A stretch of DNA of 14,298 bases from Ophryocystis elektroscirrha (Eukaryota; Apicomplexa; Conoidasida; Neogregarinorida; Ophryocystidae), in the NCBI GenBank assembly GCA_030141585.1, contig JAQIFP010000077.1, forward strand, positions 4,398 to 18,695, written 5' to 3'. The notes beneath the pieces are model-generated. The model made no database searches and was not told the origin of the DNA. It saw nothing but the letters and a program-made list of their open reading frames with translations. Shown in pieces: positions 7,846-14,298 of this stretch. The translations under genes were made by a program, and so were the position numbers. Within the stretch, counting starts at the first letter, position 1, and each line of letters starts with the position of its first letter.

Positions 7846-10800
7846 CTATTCGATCATTTTACGATATTTAGCCCATAGTTCATTCGTCATCTTAGAGTAA
7901 AGAACAGGTCGCTCGTCATTATTTATGGAGCAGTCGTATTCTGTTGATTTTAGCGATGGCGTCATTGTACACATCTTATGGCGATTTTTTGAGTATAAGT
8001 CCCAAAAACGCCTCACTTTATTTTCGGGTATATATTGAACACAATTGAATGGTCCGAAAAATTGAGTCCTCAGTTCTTGAATTTTACTGAAAAAAGTTAC
8101 GTAAAACAGCTTTTTAAAATCTTACTGTAAAGTTTGATAAGTAATTTGTAAATCATCCTCATCTGTTTGCTTGTAATTAATACGGGTATCAATCGGCATT
8201 AGTTCGGCTGATGACTCTGAAGTTAAAATATAATTTAATGACTCGAAATTATAAGTTTTTATCAAATATGTAAGCATTTCCTCAATTTGGATTTTTGTTA
8301 AAGTTCCAATGGGGTTTATGTCACTTGAAGAACAATCATATTTGGTAAAATATCCTGTTAAACACTCTGCAGCATTTCCTGTTCCCAGCATCAATAAAAA
8401 ACCATCTTCTCCTTTATCCCACAAAACAAGTGAACTTATATAATAAGCCAGTATCATTCGAATTCGAGCTTGAATGTTCTGAATTTATTTCAGTAATATT
8501 AATTTAGACAGTCACTAATAAAAGGTAAATATAATCTCTCTAAATCAATTTTTACAGCTTCATATTGCAAATTCTCAACTTAAAAAGTCTTTCACATATA
8601 TATACATATATATATATAAAGTACATTTCCTGAGTCAATGTAGAGTTAATTATAGAGTCGTTGTAGAGCTATTTATAGAGTCGCTGTAGAGCTATTTATA
8701 GAGTCGCTGTAGAGCTATTTATAGAGTCGCTGTAGAGCTATATATAGAGTCGCTGTAGAGCTATATATAGAGTCGCTGTAGAGCTATATATAGAGTCGCT
8801 GTAGAACTATATATAGAATCGCTGTAGAGCTATATATAGAGTCAATGTAGAGCTTTTTATAGAGTCGCTGTAGAGCTATTCATAGAATCGCTGTAGAGCT
8901 ATTTATAAAGTCGCTATAGGGCTATTTATAAAATCGCTATAGAGCTATTTATAAAGTTGCTATAGAGCTATTTATAAAGTCGCTATAGAGCTATTTATAA
9001 ACTCGCTGTGAAACTATCAATAGAGTAGATGTGGAGCTATTTATAGAGTCGATGTGGAGCTATTTATAGAGTCGGTGTAGAGCTATTTCTAGAATCGGTC
9101 TAGAGCTATTTATAGAATCGGTGTAGAGCTATTTATAGAAACGGTGTAGAGCTATTTATAGAAACGGTGTAGAGCTATTTATAGAGTCGGTGTAGAGCTA
9201 TTTATAAAGTCGCTATAGAGCTATTTATAAAGTTGCTATAGAGCTATTTATAAAGTCGCTATAGAGCTATTTATAAAGTCGCTATAGAGCTATTTATAAA
9301 ATCGCTATAGAGCTATTTATAAAGTCGCTATAGAGCTATTTATAAACTCGCTGTGAAACTATCAATAGAGTAGATGTGGAGCTATTTATAGAGTCGATGT
9401 GGAGCTATTTATAGAGTCGGTGTAGAGCTATTTCTAGAATCGGTCTAGAGCTATTTATAGAATCGGTGTAGAGCTATTTATAGAAACGGTGTAGAGCTAT
9501 TTATAGAAACGGTGTAGAGCTATTTATAGAGTCGGTGTAGAGCTATTTATAAAGTCGCTATAGAGCTATTTATAAAGTTGCTATAGAGCTATTTATAAAG
9601 TCGCTATAGAGCTATTTATAAAGTCGCTATAGAGCTATTTATAAAATCGCTATAGAGCTATTTATAAAGTCGCTATAGAGCTATTTATAAACTCGCTGTG
9701 AAACTATCAATAGAGTCGATGTGGAGCTATTTATAGAGTCGGTGTAGAGCTATTTATATAGTTGCTGTAGAGCTATTTGCAGGGTTACTGTAGAATAATT
9801 CACAATAGCGTTGATATGGTCGCAATATAATCGTCAGTAAACTCAAATTCAAAGTATTTCTAGATTGCTATTTAAATACATACAATACACACAGCATGAG
9901 AATTATTCACACACCTGTAAGGCCAATTTTTCAGTAGAAGTGCCATCAAAAGAAGGTACACGTTTAAGCTTGCCATCCATAGAGGACATTATACTTTTCA
10001 ATATGCCGTTTATATCAGCAATTATATGTGAAGAATTAACTTCACCTGCGAGCATAGCAGCGTATCTTTCAGTGTCTGTAGAAGAACCCGCTCCTTTTAA
10101 ATATGAAGTGAATAAAATACTATGTATAGCTTCTAGTGGGTGTTTCACTTCTTTTTTTAAGAAAGAACTTAATTGTTGATTCCCACATTTTGAGTTGAAT
10201 AAATCATAGACCATTGCGCTAACCAGTCCACAAACAGTAGCAGAATCTTTTCCTCCCGACAAAGGTAAAAAAAATCCACGTGCGCCAGATTTAACAAGAT
10301 AATCCCAGAGCCAGTTACGACAACATATATATATTTCCTTGATGTTAGTTTTTAAAGGTTTTGCTATTTCCAGAGATTGGTTTTCCATTGATATTAGTGT
10401 TCCTTGCACTTCGACTTTCTAAAAAAACAACCTATATTGTACGCATTTTCGGATTATCTCCTTAAAGACGTTGACTTACAAGGTTTTCAAGTGTATTATC
10501 AAATTCAGGTTTCTTCAAAGACACTGTACTAACTGGACTAAAAGTATCTTTTGTACATTGTATGATTATTTCGCCATTTTTTATTATGCAAGATCCACCA
10601 GAATAATAGCAGGGTTTACCAGAGTCAGAGTTTATATAGCATATGCAAGCAATATATAGTTTATTGAAAGCAGAGCTTTTTTCAAGCAAATTGTTTACAT
10701 ACTGATTATCTTGAGGGAAAGAATGGAAATTAGTAACACTTGTTATGATAATTCTCTCAGAATCTTCTTCATACTGATTCATATGACATACATAGCAAAA

Positions 10801-11265
10801 CTTTGATGATTTCACTGTCAAATTCGTTCCATAAGGTATTAAGGTTTTTTGAAAAGGTAATAAATATTCTATCACATTATTTGATATGTAAGGGCTTAAA
10901 AATTGGTTATGTTTTGACACTTCACTCGAGCTGTTTGGAATTATACATAAGACTTGTCCATTATAACAAACAGCATAACAACTATTGATAGTATCATTAG
11001 CACATTTCAGAGGAAGTCCGATAAACAAAAGAATATCATATGTTAAGGAATTTGAAATAATTTCATGTAATATTCCAATACATATTTTTATAGTATCATT
11101 CTCTCTTATATGATTTCCGATACCAATACCACATATTTCTAATTCTCCTCCTATTCTAACATGTGCTTGTTCTTTTTTTGCCCTTACAATAGACTCTATA
11201 ATGTTCAACTTATTATGTTCAAAATTATAGCTCCATTGATTTAATTGACATACAGAAATCACCAT
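7846..11265 (-). CDS. NADSYN1: Glutamine-dependent-type NAD+ synthetase with degenerate glutaminase domain, 4 exons
   Basis: NAD synthetase amidates nicotinic acid adenine dinucleotide to NAD+ using ATP, with ammonia delivered from a fused nitrilase-type glutaminase. Exons in transcript order: 11265-10480, 10418-9915, 8478-8126, 8086-7846 (TAG); exactly 628 codons, 627 aa (yeast Qns1 714, human about 706). The N-terminal domain keeps CQLNQW and GGELEICG, with Glu41 at the catalytic Glu position. Where the family has RPK the sequence reads IIPN, so catalytic Lys is replaced by Asn111. Cys160 may match the nucleophile, but the following Glu residues are lost and the domain is shortened. The synthetase half is well kept: LPLSGGKDS (313-321, PP-loop), EKLALQ joined to NIQARIRM across the long intron, LGTGNAAE (461-468), TGYFTKYDCSSSDINPIG (471-488), TDEDDLQITY and NRHKMCTMTPS. 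Introns are 61, 1,436 and 39 nt. The first Met at 11265 matches the family start (MVxxxxCxLNQW). Confidence 0.9.
8631..9803. repeat. 23-bp satellite array, 51 units, inside NAD synthetase intron 2
   Basis: Units of 23 bp, typically beginning AGAGTCGCTGTAGAGCTATT on the plus strand, run without any net change of register: the first and last recognisable units start exactly 50 x 23 bp apart. Variants differ by a few substitutions (CGCTG, CGCTA, CGGTG, CGATG cores). The whole array lies in the 1,436-nt intron between exons ending at LALQ and starting at NIQAR. On the transcript (minus) strand many units contain CTATAAATAG, a TATA-box-like word. I see no open reading frame and no spacer structure. 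Confidence 0.93.
9011..9700. repeat. 345-bp higher-order repeat (two identical tandem copies)
   Basis: Positions 9011-9355 and 9356-9700 are identical by eye. Each holds fifteen 23-bp units whose variant order is preserved, including the marker unit AAACTATCAATAG. A third copy begins at 9701 but lacks a unit and then degenerates. This higher-order structure implies a recent duplication of a 15-unit block by unequal exchange. Confidence 0.92.
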
Positions 11266-11820
11266 TTGTGCTATAGGAATTATACCTGAGAAGATTTAGA
11301 CTAAACCTTAATAATATGACATAATTTTTTTTTTACTAGACATTTTTTCATAATAATGAATAATGGCTAGTTATATCAACAACATAATAATTGATTCTAC
11401 ATCATTAAAATAGTAGAATTTTTTGGTATCAAACTTAATCATACTTTGATTTGTTTGTAAATAAATTGTCGAGTTAAATTAACTAAATAATATATACAGA
11501 AACTTTAACAGAAAGTATTTGGGATTATTTTAAAGACATTGAATAATTTAATTTTGCAAATTATTTATTAGAGATAAATTGTAAAAAATATTTATTAATA
11601 TTTGATATTATGAAGAACTAAGATATTGGAGTGTTTGTAAAATTAAAATATCCCGACCTTTAATAACTATTAATTAATACAAAACTTTGTAAAATTATAT
11701 AATTATTGCTATTCGTAGAAGATATTTCAGAAAAATAATATAAATGATGTAACCAAAATAAATTTAAACAGTCACGGACCTTGTTTTATATCTTACATGA
11801 ATGAATGACCTTGCTGGATA
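11266..11820. promoter_or_regulatory. Divergent intergenic region (shared promoter region)
   Basis: This 555-bp AT-rich space separates the start codons of the NAD synthetase (-) and the Asn/Gln-rich protein (+). By position it should carry both promoters. I found no ORF, RNA gene, repeat or convincing binding site; TATA-like A/T words are too common here to mean anything. Confidence 0.5.
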
Positions 11821-13589
11821 ATGACAAAAAAATACAACAATATGAATGGCTGTTATAGCAATGGCTTACACGTTAGGAATGAATCACGTAGGGGTCAAAT
11901 ATATAAGCAAGTAAACTACGATAACAAGTAATAGTTTTTTTTTAAATTGATAATTATTTTAAGAACTCACCATAATTCTTACGGTCAACGCAATCGAAAC
12001 GAAATGTCCCAGGGAGGAGAGTCTTCGGAAGTATACCGTCCTAGGCACAATCAAAACGAAAACTTTTACTTTCGCCGATCTAATTACTCTTCTAACAATA
12101 ATAATTCGTATGACTAAAATCTAAATTGTTCATAAAAAATGATTCGTTTAATTAAAGCGCTATTACATAATAATTAATTCAAAAACAATTTATAATTTGA
12201 TTCCGCACAAATGTTATGTAGAAATTATTTAAAGAAGGGCTATATTATAAAGGTTTTTCATAATAGCTCTAAAAAATTAAAGTAATTTTTTTATAAAAAT
12301 GTTTCGTAGAGACGTTTTATAGAAGAGTAGCAACTTGCAAGAATTATAAAATTAAGAATAATACAATATATGTTAAATTTCTATTTATCAAAGAATAGTA
12401 TAAACATATTTTCTTTCAGATCTCGTTCGAGGCAGTCTAACGAAATACATCAATCTCAATACGGTAGCCAGCAACAACATTCTTTTCAAAAACAAAATGA
12501 CTCAAAAATGTGCTGGAGACGGCCTTCACCTGATAACATTCAAGTACAAAAATAATATATTTTAAGTATGTTGCCTTGTTATAATATTCGCTAAATTATA
12601 TTTGAGCTATAGGAAAGTCAAATATTGAATACAAATACTACTAGTGAAGACCAAAGATGGACATCTGAGACTACGGCAACTCGAACAGAGGACTTTTCGT
12701 GGAAAGTAGAGCCTACTGGCTGCGCATCTCCAACTATAAAGCAAATAATACAAGATGAAAACAAGTATATATATATATATATAAATTTTAAGCTATTCAA
12801 TATTTAGGATTGACGTTGAAGCGATAAAACAATATTTCCACAAAAGTAATTATTCTTTTTTTTTTCACTAATAAATTCAGAGACAATGGATTATGTCGCT
12901 TTGTATCAACAACAGCAAGAAAAAAAAAAGGAAGCTGGTATTGTTACAGGTAAAAAAAAAAAAATAAACGAGTTTATTTATTAGATATCGATAAAGTTAT
13001 GAATGATTTAGCTGCAACGAGATCTAGCCGTTCTCCTATTCAAAGTTTATACCCTTTAATAAAAATATCTCCATTAATAGAACCAACAGTGAATAATAAT
13101 AATAATAATTTCCCACCACCAGCGCAGGAGGTAATTAATGAACCGGTTCCTGTTTACATAGCAGCACCCGCAAATTTGAGTTCTTCTATGCCAACAAAAT
13201 ACTCAGACCAAGTTCCTTTAGGAAAATCTTGGGTAGCAAATACATCACCAAAAGGAACAACTCCCGAAAAATTTTCACCAAAGACAGCATCAGGAGGAAA
13301 CCCATCGTCTTATATTAGAACAGCTTACCAAATTATTGCAGCCGATAGATTCTTTTATCAAGCGTCTCCTGCTTTCATACCATTACAACCAGCTCCTGCT
13401 TGCACAAACCATCCTCAAATGATGGTACTAATGCCAACTGGAACAGCACCTGGTAGTATACCCTTTATACAATCACAGCCTGCTGGACTGTATTCAACGG
13501 ATCCACAAACTCACCCAGGTACATCACCTGGAAACCTGATTAGTTCCCCAATTTTGCCATTAGAAGGGGAAATACCTAATTCTGTTTAA
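11821..13589 (+). CDS. Unrecognised Asn/Gln/Ser/Pro-rich low-complexity protein, 7 exons
   Basis: I do not recognise a family. Proposed exons: 11821-11927, 11964-12107, 12420-12543, 12613-12764, 12808-12845, 12881-12949, 12985-13589 (TAA), summing to exactly 413 codons (412 aa). The ATG at 11821 is preferred because an in-frame TGA lies at 11806; internal ATGs at 11842 and 12004 remain possible. Residues 1-130 are rich in Asn, Gln, Ser, Arg and Tyr (YGQRNRNE, SSNNNN, QYGSQQQHS), resembling prion-like or RNA-granule regions. The middle has a more ordered, possibly helical stretch (IDVEAIKQYFHKKTMDYVALY, written here only to mark the place, then QQQQEKKKEAG and DIDKVMNDLAA). The last 190 residues are Pro/Ser/Thr-rich with an Asn6 run. 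I see no signal peptide, membrane segment or zinc-binding pattern. Intron 12108-12419 (312 nt) contains nothing notable. A role in mRNA metabolism is only a compositional guess. Confidence 0.72.
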
Positions 13590-13686
13590 AATATTTTTCT
13601 GCGTGTAATTACAACAACGTTATTTAAAAAAAATGATACACAAATTATTTATGCGTGAAAATTTAACATTTATATTCACATTTTCT

Positions 13687-13697
13687 GTCACAGTGAC
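13687..13697. promoter_or_regulatory. GTCACAGTGAC palindrome upstream of the terminal ORF
   Basis: A perfect 5+1+5 palindrome, GTCAC-A-GTGAC, lies 35 nt before the ATG at 13732, in the 142-bp intergenic space after the Asn/Gln-rich gene. It is relatively GC-rich for this window and could be a dimeric transcription-factor site. No comparison site elsewhere supports that, apart from a similar CCACAGTGG at 14012-14020 inside the ORF. Confidence 0.25.
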
Positions 13698-13731
13698 GCT
13701 AATTGTATTGTCATTTGTCTTATGAAGCGTA

Positions 13732-14298
13732 ATGCACACAGAAAAAAAGAAAATCAAGAAAGAGTGTTTCAGCGGTTATTCATATTTCCTAGAATGTCCT
13801 ATAAGGTGCAAAAATCAAATTAAATTGAAGCTAGAAGGGTTTCAAAAAATCAAATTGAAGCAGTGTATAGAAGCGTCTGACAATACTATATTCGATCAAA
13901 ATGGGAAGTTTTTGACATGCAACCGCAATGCAGTATTTGCGGTTGTATGTCAAATCTTCAAATTTAGTAGGTTTATGCGCGTCACTGTCTCTGATTTAAA
14001 TGGAATTTTCGCCACAGTGGTTCTTAAACATAACAACAACAATCATATTACTTGTAAGGTTGGGGATCTCTGGGCAATACTAAATCCCAAATTGACTTCA
14101 GAATCCAACATCTCCAATTTTTTCGACGCTTCTGCAAATTCTTCTACTGACGCTTCTGCAAATTCTTCTATTGACGCTTCTGCAAATTCTTCTATTGACG
14201 CTTCTGCAAATTCTTCTATTGACGCTTCTGCAAATTCTTCTATTGACGCTTCTGCAAATTCTTCTATTGACGCTTCTGCAAATTCTTCTATTGACGCT
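13732..14298 (+). CDS. Repeat-containing protein with possible Mcm10-like OB-fold region, 3'-partial
   Basis: The frame is open from ATG 13732 to the window end with no stop (189 codons). Residues 1-30 are basic and Cys-containing (EKKKIKKECFSGY). The central part carries NAVFAVVCQIFKF, then FMRVTVSDLNGIFATVVL, then KVGDLWAILNPKL. This order resembles the Mcm10 OB-fold (family pattern: WxTxGVI..., then KLTDL-G..VSLFLFG, then VG..VAILNP), and the upstream FSGY also echoes Mcm10 FSG. Mcm10 is a DNA replication-initiation factor that binds ssDNA and Mcm2-7. The resemblance is to short motifs recalled from the family, not an alignment. From residue 132 the protein becomes tandem DASANSSI. No zinc finger, which should follow the OB-fold in Mcm10, is visible before the repeats. 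An alternative ATG at 13722 opens a different, short frame. Confidence 0.5.
   Translation, partial: MHTEKKKIKKECFSGYSYFLECPIRCKNQIKLKLEGFQKIKLKQCIEASDNTIFDQNGKFLTCNRNAVFAVVCQIFKFSRFMRVTVSDLNGIFATVVLKHNNNNHITCKVGDLWAILNPKLTSESNISNFFDASANSSTDASANSSIDASANSSIDASANSSIDASANSSIDASANSSIDASANSSIDA
13911..13954. repeat. Near-perfect 18-bp inverted repeat with 8-nt loop inside ORF
   Basis: The left arm TTTGACATGCAACCGCAA (13911-13928) pairs with 13937-13954, whose reverse complement is TTTGACATACAACCGCAA (17 of 18 match). The 8-nt loop is TGCAGTAT. It lies in the putative OB-fold coding sequence. No target-site duplication is evident. Confidence 0.9.
14125..14298 (+). repeat. 24-bp in-frame coding minisatellite (DASANSSI)n, truncated by window end
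   Basis: Seven complete 24-bp units start at 14125, 14149, 14173, 14197, 14221, 14245 and 14269, and a six-base start of an eighth follows. The units are nucleotide-identical except the first, where ACT (Thr) replaces ATT (Ile). Each encodes DASANSSI, a Ser/Ala/Asn-rich unit that is probably disordered and a possible phosphorylation or glycosylation substrate (N-S-S is an N-glycosylation sequon only if the protein is secretory). Near-identity at the DNA level indicates recent expansion. Confidence 0.95.

Noticed and set aside
8631..9803. CRISPR-like appearance of the regular 23-bp array
   Set aside because: There are no unique spacers between repeats; units abut directly and vary by substitution. 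The array lies in a eukaryotic intron and shows higher-order satellite structure.
9865..10179. Plus-strand ORF opposite NAD synthetase exon 2
   Set aside because: The minus strand there encodes conserved NAD synthetase sequence, so the plus frame is incidental.
12618..12800. Minus-strand ORF opposite the Asn/Gln-rich gene
   Set aside because: It covers an exon plus TA-repeat intron on the opposite strand and has no splice or motif support.
13722..13833. Alternative spliced start at ATG 13722 with a 25-nt intron (donor near 13806)
   Set aside because: The frame from ATG 13732 is continuously open through the same region without needing an intron shorter than any other here.
13911..13954. Miniature inverted-repeat transposon
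   Set aside because: The element is only 44 bp, lies in an open frame, and no target-site duplication or second copy is visible in the window.
1..14298. Alternative genetic code (stop codons reassigned), suggested by AT-richness and tiny introns as in ciliates
   Set aside because: Assembled exons contain no in-frame stops, conserved Trp positions use TGG, and the identified genes end at TAA or TAG where the families end.
1..14298. tRNA, rRNA, snRNA genes, transposases or reverse transcriptases
   Set aside because: I saw no cloverleaf-like GGTTCGAATC box, no conserved rRNA words, and no transposon protein motif in any frame.

Overview
This is an AT-rich eukaryotic nuclear window with six protein-coding genes: five are multi-exon or very likely so, and one is a short single-exon gene. 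Most introns are extremely short. Of the 27 introns I could place between exons, 16 are 29-36 nt, and all fit GT...AG with consistent reading phase. A minority are longer (39-457 nt, plus one of 1,436 nt). All identified genes stop at TAA or TAG and use TGG for Trp, so the standard code fits. A dihydropteroate synthase gene means the organism makes its own folate, which excludes ordinary animals. Together with a Prp5/DDX46 helicase, a two-domain NAD synthetase and an SVIP-like protein, this suggests a fungus or fungus-related lineage, or an AT-rich protist. I cannot name the taxon.

Layout from left to right. Positions 1-612 are A/T low-complexity DNA, read as the incomplete first visible intron of a dihydropteroate synthase gene (DHPS, + strand, exons 613-2379, 5' part missing). 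Only 20 nt after the DHPS stop codon lies a tiny intact gene (2400-2609, +) for an SVIP-like p97/VCP-interacting protein with a lipidation-type MGCC start and a perfect VIM motif. Next is a 17-exon DEAD-box spliceosomal helicase Prp5/DDX46 (2803-7706, +, 1,249 aa). Convergent with it is a 4-exon glutamine-dependent NAD synthetase (7846-11265, -, 627 aa). Its large second intron is filled by a 51-unit, 23-bp satellite array with a 345-bp higher-order repeat. A 555-bp divergent intergenic region separates it from an unrecognised 7-exon Asn/Gln/Pro-rich protein (11821-13589, +, 412 aa). The window ends inside an open reading frame (13732-14298 and beyond, +) with possible Mcm10-type OB-fold similarity, followed by an in-frame 24-bp repeat encoding DASANSSI that runs off the end.

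The genes are unrelated housekeeping functions (folate synthesis, p97 adaptor, splicing, NAD synthesis, possibly DNA replication). I see no operon-like system or mobile element. The most interesting points are: near-pure poly(A) introns about 30 nt long; the recently amplified higher-order satellite inside an essential gene's intron; an NAD synthetase whose glutaminase half has lost its catalytic lysine; an SVIP homologue in a folate-making organism; and a long near-perfect inverted repeat inside the terminal ORF. Exon structures were worked out by hand from homology, GT/AG sites and phase. They add up to whole codons but have no transcript support.
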